From NCBI GenBank assembly GCA_016717205.1, contig JADKGC010000004.1, positions 496,001 through 560,000 of the forward strand: a DNA stretch of 64,000 bases, read 5' to 3'. The stretch comes from Candidatus Flexifilum breve. GTDB taxonomy: Bacteria; Chloroflexota; Anaerolineae; Aggregatilineales; Phototrophicaceae. A model generated the notes under the pieces. The model searched no databases. It was given only the letters and a program-made list of their open reading frames with translations, and was not told the DNA's origin. Position numbers and translations under genes: made by a program. Every line of letters starts with the position of its first letter. Position 1 is the stretch's first letter. Positions 52,053-59,846 of the stretch are shown piece after piece.

Positions 52053-52688
52053 CTAACCCTCTCTTGTTTCCCTGCTGCTGGTGCTTGGTTCCACCGCCGT
52101 CCCCAATTCGTCCCGCAAAGCGATCAGCGTGCGATGGTAGAGCGATTTGACCGCGCCTTCCGTCCGGTTCATGATGTCGCCAATTTCCGCATTCGACAGA
52201 TGCTCGACAAACTTGAGCATGAGGAGCTGCTGCCGTTCTTCGGGCAGCCGCCGAATCGCGCGGAGCAAAGCTTCGCGTTCTTCGTTATCCTCCGCCTGAT
52301 GGTCGGGCGACTCCGACCCCAGGCTGCTGGCGATAAATTCATCCAGCGGGATGACCTTGCGCCGACCACGGTCCCGGTGCCAGTTCGCCACGAGGTTATG
52401 GGCGATCCGGTACAACCACGCTTGAAACGGGACGCCGCGCTCGGTGTAGGTTTCAATATGCGCCATCGCCCGGGTGAAGACGCGCGCCGTCAAATCTTCA
52501 GCGTCGTGATGATTCCCGGTGCGGTAGTACACATAGTTATAGATTTTCTCGAGATAACGCTCGTATAATTCTCCGAACGCTTCTTTATCGCCACCGCGCG
52601 CTAAATCGACCAATTCGCCATCATCAAGGCGTTTGAGATTACGAGCGGGTGCGCGTTTCAGTCGTTGTGTCAGGTTTTTGATGTTCAT
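52053..52688 (-). CDS. ECF-type sigma-70 factor
   Basis: 211 aa. Region 2 runs over AFGELYERYLEKIYNYVYYR and DAEDLTARVFTRAMAHIET, ending in the FQAWLYRIAHNLVANW segment. Region 4 has LPEERQQLLMLKFVEHLSNA then IGDIMNRTEGAVKSLYHRTL. It is transcribed away from the secreted-protein/copCD cluster, with 48 bp between starts, and towards the possible anti-sigma gene. Confidence 0.93.
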   Translation of the reverse strand: MNIKNLTQRLKRAPARNLKRLDDGELVDLARGGDKEAFGELYERYLEKIYNYVYYRTGNHHDAEDLTARVFTRAMAHIETYTERGVPFQAWLYRIAHNLVANWHRDRGRRKVIPLDEFIASSLGSESPDHQAEDNEEREALLRAIRRLPEERQQLLMLKFVEHLSNAEIGDIMNRTEGAVKSLYHRTLIALRDELGTAVEPSTSSRETREG

Positions 52689-52736
52689 GCTTATAAGAAC
52701 ACGCCTGCATAATGTGAGTTACGGAGAGATAGCTGC

Positions 52737-53267
52737 ATGAAAAAGTGGATCACACTCTTCCTTGTCGCGCTGATGCTGGTGGTTTTCAGCGCCCCGGTTT
52801 TCGCCCATGAAGGCCGGATCGTCGGCAATTACGAAATCGTTTTCGGCTGGCGTGTGGAACCGACCTACGTGGGCGTATTCAACGGCCCGGAGATTACGAT
52901 CACCAACCATGAAACCGAAGCCCCCCGGCGCGATGCCGAAGAAACGCTCATGCTGACCGTGCAGTTCGGTCCGCAGTCGCTGCCGCTGCGCCTTGAGCCC
53001 GTCGCGAATGAGCCCGGTCACTACACCGCCGATCTCATTCCGACGCTTCCCGGTGATTATACGTTCATCCTGACGGGCACGCTGGGCGACCTCGTCGTCA
53101 ACGAGACGTTCACCTCAGCGGATGGCGAATTCAGCGCTGTCGAACCCGCGACCGATATTTTGTTTCCGGCACTGGAGGCTGACTCCGCCCGCATCGACGA
53201 GCTGCAAGCGCAAATCGATGCGCTGCGCGCTGAACTGGAAGCCCTGCGCGCCGCGGCGGGATCGTAA
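52737..53267 (+). CDS. Secreted protein next to CopC-CopD, with C-terminal coiled coil
   Basis: 176 aa. Signal peptide (FLVALMLVVFSAPVFA). The mature part starts HEGRIVGNYEIVFGWRVEPT and forms an immunoglobulin-like beta domain, ending with a heptad-type coiled coil (RIDELQAQIDALRAELEALR). The N-terminal His of the mature protein and the neighbouring CopC-CopD gene suggest a copper-binding or copper-handling role. The function is otherwise unknown. Confidence 0.75.
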   Translation: MKKWITLFLVALMLVVFSAPVFAHEGRIVGNYEIVFGWRVEPTYVGVFNGPEITITNHETEAPRRDAEETLMLTVQFGPQSLPLRLEPVANEPGHYTADLIPTLPGDYTFILTGTLGDLVVNETFTSADGEFSAVEPATDILFPALEADSARIDELQAQIDALRAELEALRAAAGS

Positions 53268-53637
53268 GTCGGCGGTTAACCCCGCCCCCTCCCCGAATTC
53301 AGAGAGGGGAGACAGATATGACGCTTGTGGAGGGACGAGGCATGAGCCTATTTCACAATTGGTGAAAATGCTCAACCTCACCCCCAACCCCTCTCCTAGA
53401 GGAGAGGGGAGACGTGAGCAGATCGTAAGTCCCCTCGCCCTTGGGAGCGGGGATTTAGGAGTGAGGTTAGACAAACTGCCGATTGTGAAATGACGCCATG
53501 CCTCGTCCTCAGCTCTAGAAAAGGTGGTCACGGTCTTCTAGCCACCTATCGGTGAGGTTCAGCACCATGGCCGATTTTGGACGAGGCGAGCGTCTTGTCC
53601 CGCAAGGTTTGGCATTTTATTGTAAAAGGTCCGTAGT
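53268..53637. other. Repeat-rich intergenic region
   Basis: 370 bp containing a CCCC-GAATTC palindrome near 53287-53310, an outer inverted repeat 53333-53360 and 53482-53508, and a nested CCTCACCCC element in between. No gene is visible. Confidence 0.65.
53333..53508. repeat. Nested inverted-repeat element, MITE-like
   Basis: Outer arms: GGACGAGGCATG...ATTTCACAAT at 53333-53359 and its complement ATTGTGAAAT...CATGCCTCGTCC at 53482-53508. Inside, AACCTCACCCCCAACCCC (53374-53391) and GGGGATTTAGGAGTGAGGTT (53449-53468) form an inner pair, with further small hairpins. About 176 bp, with no coding potential. Confidence 0.6.
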
Positions 53638-55464
53638 ATGCATCATCGTCGCATCCTCTTGCTGTGCCTCATCAGTCTCCTGCTGACAATGCAGCATGTT
53701 TCTGCACACAGCAACCTCTACCGGGCGGATCCACCCGCGAACAGTCAACTGGCGGAAGCGCCCGCCGTGATCCGTCTGTATTTCACCGAACGGCTGGAAC
53801 CGGAATTCAGCGCGATTGTGCTGGAGCGCGGCGACGGGACGACGGTTGTCACGCCCGCCGCCGTTGTCGACCCGACTGATACCACCATCATGCACTTGGT
53901 GCCGGGCGACCTGCCAGAGGGGCTGTACACGGTCGTGTGGCGCGCGCTTTCCGCGGAGGACGGGCATCAAACGCGCGGCAGCTACGCCTTTGCGATTGGG
54001 ACGGCGGCGGGCGCAGCCCTCAACCCGGCGGGACAGGACACGATCCCCGCGCCGGACACCGCCCTACGTTGGCTGACGCACCTCGCTGTCGCGCTGCTGA
54101 TAGGCGGCGTCAGCTTTATCGTCTTCGTGTGGCAGCCCGCGCAGGTCGCGGCGTCTGTGCCGCGGCGCGTCACGCACTTAATCCTCATCGGTTGGCTGTT
54201 GTATGGGGTCGTGCTGTTCGTCAACCTGCTGTTGTATACCAATGAAGTGCAGGGTGAAATGACGCGCGTCATCAACGCAACGCGTTTCGGCGACGTGTGG
54301 CTCGTGCGGTTGGGCTTGTGGTCGCTCATGGGGATTAGCCTGTGGCTGCCCCGGCAGCGCTCCGGCGGTTATGTGACTGCTTTGCTCATCGGCGCGGGGA
54401 TATTGCTGGCGCAGAGCCAGTACAGCCACGCCAGCGCTGCCCACGATCCACTAGCGATTACGCTGGTCACATGGCTGCATCTGTTGGGGACGGCGCTGTG
54501 GCTCGGCGGCTTGATGCACTTCTTCGCGGTGATTCCGCTAGCGCGGCGGGCGGAATCGCTGGGCTTGCTCACGGCGTGGTTCTCGAACATGGCGCGGGTG
54601 GCGCTGCTGACGCTGGTCATCACGGGTGTGTTCAGCGGGTGGTTGTTCGTGGGCAGCCTCGACGCGCTCTTGACTACGCTCTACGGGCAGGCGCTGCTCG
54701 TCAAGCTGATTCTGATCGCGCCCGTGCTGGGGATCGCCGCGATCAACTTCGTGCGCACTGGGCGGCGTCTGCGCGCCGGGAATGAGCAGTGGACGGGCAT
54801 CCTGTATAACCTCGTCGGCGCGGAAATCGGGCTGCTGGTCGTGGCCATCATCGGCGCGGCGCTCATGGCGTCGGTGAACCCGGCGCGGGCGGCGCTCGCC
54901 TTGCGCCAACCGCCGGAAGATAACACCTTTGCGCAGGTCGATATTGGCGACGATGGGCTGCATGTCCATTTCACGGTTGAGCCGGGTTGGGTGGGGCAGA
55001 ACACCTTCAAGGTGCTGCTGCTCAACGACGGCATCGACCCGGTGGACGATGCAACGCTGATCCGCGTGCGCTTCGATTATCTGGCGCGTAATCTCGGTCA
55101 AAGCGAACTGCGCCCCACGCTGACCCGCGACGGTGAGTATGCCGCCGACGGCGCGAATCTCAGTCAGCCGGGCGATTGGCGCGTGCGCGTGACCATCCAG
55201 CGTCCGAATCAGTTTGATGTGGTGCGGGATTACACGCTGACCATGGAACTGCCACCCGTGCCGCCCGGTTTGAACACGAGCGCGCCGATCCCCGGACACA
55301 CGTTGGCCGAGCTGCTGGCGGGTGCGGCGCTGCTGATCGTCGGCGGGTTTACCGTGGGGCGTAAGTGGCTGAAGCTGTGGGATGGCGTTGGCGCGTTTGG
55401 TGTGGCGCTGCTGTTCGTCGGCATCGCGCTGATCCTGACGGCCTTGGGGCACCCGACGTTTTAG
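53638..55464 (+). CDS. CopC-CopD fusion, copper uptake/resistance protein
   Basis: 608 aa. Signal peptide, then a CopC domain from HSNLYRADPPANSQLAEA to about residue 125, with the N-terminal His and the later EDGHQ that bind copper in relatives. A membrane part of about eight segments follows (CopD domain, residues 135-420). The C-terminal region, about 425-600, is periplasmic-like beta sequence and ends in two more membrane helices. CopC carries copper and CopD helps its passage across the membrane. Confidence 0.88.
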   Translation: MHHRRILLLCLISLLLTMQHVSAHSNLYRADPPANSQLAEAPAVIRLYFTERLEPEFSAIVLERGDGTTVVTPAAVVDPTDTTIMHLVPGDLPEGLYTVVWRALSAEDGHQTRGSYAFAIGTAAGAALNPAGQDTIPAPDTALRWLTHLAVALLIGGVSFIVFVWQPAQVAASVPRRVTHLILIGWLLYGVVLFVNLLLYTNEVQGEMTRVINATRFGDVWLVRLGLWSLMGISLWLPRQRSGGYVTALLIGAGILLAQSQYSHASAAHDPLAITLVTWLHLLGTALWLGGLMHFFAVIPLARRAESLGLLTAWFSNMARVALLTLVITGVFSGWLFVGSLDALLTTLYGQALLVKLILIAPVLGIAAINFVRTGRRLRAGNEQWTGILYNLVGAEIGLLVVAIIGAALMASVNPARAALALRQPPEDNTFAQVDIGDDGLHVHFTVEPGWVGQNTFKVLLLNDGIDPVDDATLIRVRFDYLARNLGQSELRPTLTRDGEYAADGANLSQPGDWRVRVTIQRPNQFDVVRDYTLTMELPPVPPGLNTSAPIPGHTLAELLAGAALLIVGGFTVGRKWLKLWDGVGAFGVALLFVGIALILTALGHPTF

Positions 55465-55480
55465 ACAGGTGGCAAAATGA

Positions 55481-55516
55481 AACCGCGCTGGCGGTTACTC
55501 GGCTGCCAGCGCGGTT
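55481..55516. terminator. Strong hairpin between convergent genes
   Basis: AACCGCGCTGGC (55481-55492) pairs with GCCAGCGCGGTT (55505-55516), 12 bp with a 12-base loop. It separates copCD from the convergent surface-protein gene. No T run follows on the plus strand beyond TTTT at about 55527. Confidence 0.65.
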
Positions 55517-55555
55517 GAAATCTGAGTTTTGCATACTAAAGGGTGCGAAATCGGT

Positions 55556-57643
55556 TTATTCGTCGCAGTGTCCGGGGCCGATTAAGCCGTTATTGTACTG
55601 GTCGAGTGTGCTGGCCCAGTTCCGCGCGCTGCGGGTTTGCGCATTGGTCAGGGTGATTGACCCCGCCGGCAGGCTCGCGAACAACGCTTCCGCACTGGCG
55701 ATCGCACTGGTGACGGCTGGGGTGGTCGCCGCGCCATTCAGGATGTTGAGTTTGGCGGCCATGTACTGATGCGCGAGATTGTAGAAGACATTCCCCGCCG
55801 GGGGTGTCCAGAAGACGGTGTACCAGCTCATTCCCGTGTTGAAGAACAGCGTATCTTCACCCAGCGGTGTCATAGCGGTGATCCACGCGCTGTCATACGG
55901 TGCAGGGCCGCGATCCGAGTGCGTCTTCCAGTAGCCTTGCGTCAGCGTGCAGCCTGCGCACGGGACAGTAATGTTCACGACATGATCATCACTGCGCGAT
56001 GAACCAGTGTCGTTGGTGACGAAGCTGGCGATATTGGTGAAGGTGTAATCACCGCACACCGCATACGGGCCGACCGTCAGAGAGTAGCTGTAGGTCTTGG
56101 GGAGCTGATCCGCGCACACCGTCCCGAGCGATCCAAGCTGGTCATCGGATACGTTGATGCATTCGTCCACCTGCGTCACCGTCGGCGTGCCGAAGCTTAC
56201 ATTCGCCGTGCCGCTGAAGCCCGTCGTGCCGCTGGGCGTGTTCTGCAAGGTGGCAGTAGCGGTGTTGGTCCGGCTTGCGGCATCGGGGAGCGCGGCGCTG
56301 TAGGTGCAGGCGAGGGTCGCACCTGCTGCCAGCGTGTAGGGGAACGTCAAACCGCAGTCTACCGTTACGCTTCCACCGAAACCAGAGATTATGTCACTCA
56401 CGCCGGTGAGTGGGGCATTGAGCGGCGTGTTGTTGGCAACATAGATGTTCCCAGTCACCGCCCAGTTGCTGTCCGCAGACAGGGCGCTCACGATGACTTC
56501 GTAATTGACCAGGAAGCTTTGACCGGTTGCGAGTGTGAGATCGGTTTGATCGCCGGATTTGGCAATCGTCCAATCCCACGTGCGCGTGAGCGACGTACTC
56601 GCATCCTTGGTGACGGTCAGTTCGTAGCAGTTGACCGTGACACTCGCCGAGTCTGATTGCCCGGTTTCGTTGATGGTTGCGGTGTTGTCATGCGTGCCTT
56701 CATCGGCATCACAGGTGAACGTCCGCGAATAATCGAATGCGGTGTAGCCGCTGGCGGATCCGAGATAGCCTTGCATACTGTCAGTCACGCTGACCGTAGC
56801 ATTGACTTCAGTCGTCGGCGCGCCGAAAGTGATCGCTGTATTGGCGCTGCCGCCGCCGACTGAGCCGCTGGTCGTAACCGTCGCCGTGTTGGTGCGGGCG
56901 CTTCCGTCGGGCAGCGCGGAGGCGTACGTGCAAACAAGCGTCGCGCCTGCGGCCAAGTCATACGGGAAGGTGACGCCACAGTTCGGCATAATCGCACCAT
57001 AGCCAGAGACATCATCGCTCACAGAGGTAATCGTTGCTGTGACCGGCGTGTTGTTGGCAACATAGATGTTCCCAGTCACCGCCCAGTTGCTGTCCGTGTA
57101 ACCGGTTTTATTGACGACGACGGAATAAGAAACCTGTCCACTGTCGCCTGTGAACATATCTAACGTGTCCGGAAACACCGACTTGTCGATTGACCATTGA
57201 TAGGTGCGGGTGAAGGTCGTGTTGGCGGTTTTCGACACGGTGACTTCGTAGTCGTAGCAAATACGAATGTGACTCAGCGCCGCTTGGTTGCCACCGTCAT
57301 TCAGGGGTGTTTGCAGGCCGGTGCCAGAGGTCGCTTCGTTGTAGAAATAAACATTGGCTCCGTTGCCCGCCTTCACGATGACGGCATCAATCCCAATCGT
57401 CGACGACCAGTCCACCGTCTTAGAGTCGTTGTAGACGGTGAGGGTGAAGGTCTGAGAACCATACAGGGTGAACGTTCCAGAAGTTGCCCAATCACCCGCT
57501 TGGATATGACTGGGTAGCCCAATATCGGTGCAGGTTGGATTGCCAGTATAGAAGGTCTGTGCTGCCGCTGGTGCTGCGAAGACTGCAAAGAGCGCGACCA
57601 GAATGAGCAGTAATGCGATGAGGCGAAAAGTGCGGCGTAACAT
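55556..57643 (-). CDS. Large secreted repeat protein, unknown function
   Basis: 695 aa. Signal peptide (LIALLLILVALFAVFAAPAAAQ). Two repeated units of about 207 aa, each with SNWAVTGNIYVANNTP, a central VSD-SG-G motif, FPY-LAAGATL-CTY and SALPD/AALPD blocks, arranged like DUF11-type beta domains of surface proteins. The C-terminal domain opens with GCTLTQGYWKTHSDRGPAPY, a widespread domain of unknown function in bacterial surface proteins. No LPXTG or membrane anchor is seen. Confidence 0.8.
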   Translation of the reverse strand: MLRRTFRLIALLLILVALFAVFAAPAAAQTFYTGNPTCTDIGLPSHIQAGDWATSGTFTLYGSQTFTLTVYNDSKTVDWSSTIGIDAVIVKAGNGANVYFYNEATSGTGLQTPLNDGGNQAALSHIRICYDYEVTVSKTANTTFTRTYQWSIDKSVFPDTLDMFTGDSGQVSYSVVVNKTGYTDSNWAVTGNIYVANNTPVTATITSVSDDVSGYGAIMPNCGVTFPYDLAAGATLVCTYASALPDGSARTNTATVTTSGSVGGGSANTAITFGAPTTEVNATVSVTDSMQGYLGSASGYTAFDYSRTFTCDADEGTHDNTATINETGQSDSASVTVNCYELTVTKDASTSLTRTWDWTIAKSGDQTDLTLATGQSFLVNYEVIVSALSADSNWAVTGNIYVANNTPLNAPLTGVSDIISGFGGSVTVDCGLTFPYTLAAGATLACTYSAALPDAASRTNTATATLQNTPSGTTGFSGTANVSFGTPTVTQVDECINVSDDQLGSLGTVCADQLPKTYSYSLTVGPYAVCGDYTFTNIASFVTNDTGSSRSDDHVVNITVPCAGCTLTQGYWKTHSDRGPAPYDSAWITAMTPLGEDTLFFNTGMSWYTVFWTPPAGNVFYNLAHQYMAAKLNILNGAATTPAVTSAIASAEALFASLPAGSITLTNAQTRSARNWASTLDQYNNGLIGPGHCDE
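56423..56475. repeat. 53-bp identical DNA repeat, copy 1, in the surface-protein gene
   Basis: Identical to 57044-57096, offset 621 bp (207 codons). It codes for the SNWAVTGNIYVANNTP block. The rest of the two units is more diverged, so this part is strongly conserved or has been homogenised. Confidence 0.9.
57044..57096. repeat. 53-bp identical DNA repeat, copy 2, in the surface-protein gene
   Basis: Second copy of the 53-bp repeat at 56423-56475, in frame with it. Confidence 0.9.
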
Positions 57644-57872
57644 TTGGGTTCCTCCAATTACACTTAAAAACTCGTCGTTCTGAGTGAAGATTGGCGCTGT
57701 CTGGAGGAATATATGAAAGGGTAAAGCATCAATTATTCCCTTAGTAACTACTCTTAAATCCCTCCATAACTCATCCTATCACCCTTAAGTCCTATTGCAG
57801 GTCGCAACTCAATTTTTCTATGTCTTAGGTCTGTTACAAACCGTAAATAAATGGTCATGGAAAGCGTAATAA

Positions 57873-58556
57873 TTAGGGTCGAAATAGGTAGCCTTCGCCG
57901 ACCACGGAGATGATATGCCGAGGATCGGCTGCGCTCGGCTCGACTTTGCGACGCAAGCGGTAAATGGTGTTCTTGAGCACCGCGCCTTCGAGGCCGGGTT
58001 CATACCCCCACACGCGCTTGATCAGCTCATTCGACGGCACGACTTGATCAGCGCGCAGGATGAGCATCTGCAGCAGGCGGAACTCCAGCGTCGTGAGAGT
58101 CACCCGCCGGTCGGCGACCCGCACTTCCAGCGTTTCCGGAAACAGCTCAAACTCCCCGCGTTTGATCGTCTGGGCTTGAGCCGTTAACGGGTGACCAGAA
58201 TGACGCAGCCATGCCTGGACCTTGGCCAGAAAGAGCTCCGGCGAAATCGGTTTGGAACAGCATTCGTCCGCCCCAACCCGGTACGCTTCCAGGCAGCGTT
58301 CGTAATCTTTGGGCGTGAGCCACATAATTGGCTCGTGGGCCTGGGCGCGGAGGTGCTGCACATGCAGTGGGGTTTCTTTATGCGGCGTGTTTTCGTCGAG
58401 TACGATCAGATCGGCTGTGTTTTCCGACCGCCATTCGCGCGCGGCCTTTAAGGATGTCAGGCAGACGGTCTCGTAACCAACACGCTTCAAAGCGTAGGCC
58501 CAAATATCAAGGACCTGAAGTTCTTCACCGACCAAAAGAATCAGGGGGTGAGTCAA
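57873..58556 (-). CDS. OmpR/PhoB-type response regulator
   Basis: 227 aa. Receiver domain (residues 1-115) with phosphoacceptor in LIVLDEN, Thr in MWLTP and Lys in CSKPIS. The acidic pair at the start (usually DD) is EE at residues 11-12 (VGEELQ). The C-terminal winged helix contains FELFPETLEVRVADRRVTLT, LTTLEFRLLQMLI and a KNTIYRLRRKVEP recognition helix. No sensor kinase gene is adjacent. Confidence 0.92.
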   Translation of the reverse strand: MTHPLILLVGEELQVLDIWAYALKRVGYETVCLTSLKAAREWRSENTADLIVLDENTPHKETPLHVQHLRAQAHEPIMWLTPKDYERCLEAYRVGADECCSKPISPELFLAKVQAWLRHSGHPLTAQAQTIKRGEFELFPETLEVRVADRRVTLTTLEFRLLQMLILRADQVVPSNELIKRVWGYEPGLEGAVLKNTIYRLRRKVEPSAADPRHIISVVGEGYLFRP

Positions 58557-58950
58557 GGTGCGCTCCCGTCATTGAGCGTATGCGACCCGGAGGGTAGGGG
58601 CATCGGAAAGTGGTTCCACCGAAGATCGGAACGAGGTACGCATACAATTAACTACGATTGATGGTTAACTAAGCAAACCTGCATATTTGTCTGAAAATCT
58701 ATACACTTATCTTATGGTGATTTCAACTCAAATGTAAAGCGAAAAGTCGCAGAATATTTGTTACGTATCAATACTATGACTTTGCGCGACATTGCGGTCG
58801 ATTCTACGTTATTGGAAATGGTAATAAAGCTATGAATCACCTCTAATGGTTCCGCGTGGCGCAGCAATGCTGTCTGACTTGCGCCCACCTGCCGCATTTC
58901 CCGCTATACTTGCGGGCGGTTATTGCCATCAAGCAGGTAGGATCATCCTC
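58557..58950. other. Intergenic region without a recognised gene
   Basis: 394 bp, AT-rich at about 58650-58850. It separates the response regulator (minus) from the GNAT gene (plus) and must hold both promoters. I see no convincing ORF or RNA structure. Confidence 0.5.
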
Positions 58951-59673
58951 ATGACCAGACTAAATCATTTGGGACAGCCCATCAGTTTTGCTGTGCCGGA
59001 TTGGACACCGCCGCCGGTCCCCCCGCGCGAACCGCTGATCGGACGCTACTGCCGCGTCGAACCACTCGAGATTGAGCGCCATGCTGCCGATCTGTACGCG
59101 GCCTACAGCACCGCAGACGATGACCGCAATTGGACGTATCTCGCCGATGGTCCGTTTGACTCGCTCGCCAGCTATACCGAATGGCTCCAGCGCGTGTCAC
59201 TGGTGATCGACCCGGTGTTTCACGCGGTGGTCGATGCGCGGACGGACAAAGCTGTCGGCGTAGCGGCCTATCTGCGGATTACGCCGTCGGCAGGTTCCAT
59301 CGAAGTTGGACACATCAACTTTTCGCCGCTGCTCCAGCGCACCCCCGCTGCAACCGAGGCGATCTATCTGATGATGCGGCGCGCGTTTGAGCTCGGCTAC
59401 CGCCGCTTTGAATGGAAATGCGACGCGCTCAACGCCAAGTCACGCACGGCAGCGCAGCGCTTAGGTCTGTCGTATGAAGGCGTTTTCCGGCAAGCCCTCA
59501 TCTATAAAGGACGCAACCGCGATACCGCGTGGTACGCCGCCATTGATGCGGAATGGCCGGAACTGCGCACCGCCTTCGAGACGTGGCTCGACCCCGCCAA
59601 TTTCGATGCGCACGGTCAGCAGCGCACGCGCCTCTCCGATCTGACGTCGGGCATCCTCAAGCAGCGCGGGTAG
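58951..59673 (+). CDS. GNAT-family N-acetyltransferase (RimJ/RimL-like)
   Basis: 240 aa from MTRLNHLGQPISFAVPDW, with AGGA upstream. GVAAYLRITPSAGSIEVGHI, then LMMRRAFELGYRRFEWKCDA and NAKSRTAAQRLGLSYEG follow the RimJ/RimL pattern of acetylation domains. Related proteins of this length (about 230-240 aa) are common. The acceptor is not known. It lies upstream of glyS, with hairpins between. Confidence 0.85.
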   Translation: MTRLNHLGQPISFAVPDWTPPPVPPREPLIGRYCRVEPLEIERHAADLYAAYSTADDDRNWTYLADGPFDSLASYTEWLQRVSLVIDPVFHAVVDARTDKAVGVAAYLRITPSAGSIEVGHINFSPLLQRTPAATEAIYLMMRRAFELGYRRFEWKCDALNAKSRTAAQRLGLSYEGVFRQALIYKGRNRDTAWYAAIDAEWPELRTAFETWLDPANFDAHGQQRTRLSDLTSGILKQRG

Positions 59674-59691
59674 GACGGCCTTCACCATTTT

Positions 59692-59749
59692 GTAGGGGCG
59701 CACCGACGTGTGCGCCCAAAGTGGGCAGACACATAGGTCTGCCCCTACG
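59692..59749. repeat. Double-hairpin palindrome, GTAGGGGC family
   Basis: GTAGGGGCGCACCGACGTGT... with GGGCGCAC/GTGCGCCC, followed by GGGCAGAC/GTCTGCCCCTAC, two hairpins in a row. It lies between the GNAT gene and the glyS promoter. Same family as 531-556 and 36742-36769. Confidence 0.7.
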
Positions 59750-59779
59750 CCTAGCGTTCGGTACCGCCTAAACCCGCCC

Positions 59780-59807
59780 TTAGACAATCCGCTGAATCGG
59801 CTATAAT
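59780..59807 (+). promoter_or_regulatory. Predicted sigma-70 promoter of glyS
   Basis: TTAGAC (59780-59785), 16-bp spacer and a perfect TATAAT (59802-59807), 39 bp before the glyS ATG. The leader is too short for a T-box riboswitch. Confidence 0.6.
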
Positions 59808-59846
59808 AGCCTCCACATTTCAGGACGAATCGGTTAGGAATTCCGC

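Noticed and set aside
59674..59846. T-box riboswitch before glyS
   Set aside because: The predicted promoter leaves a leader of only about 30 nt, too short for a T-box; the hairpins upstream belong to a dispersed repeat.
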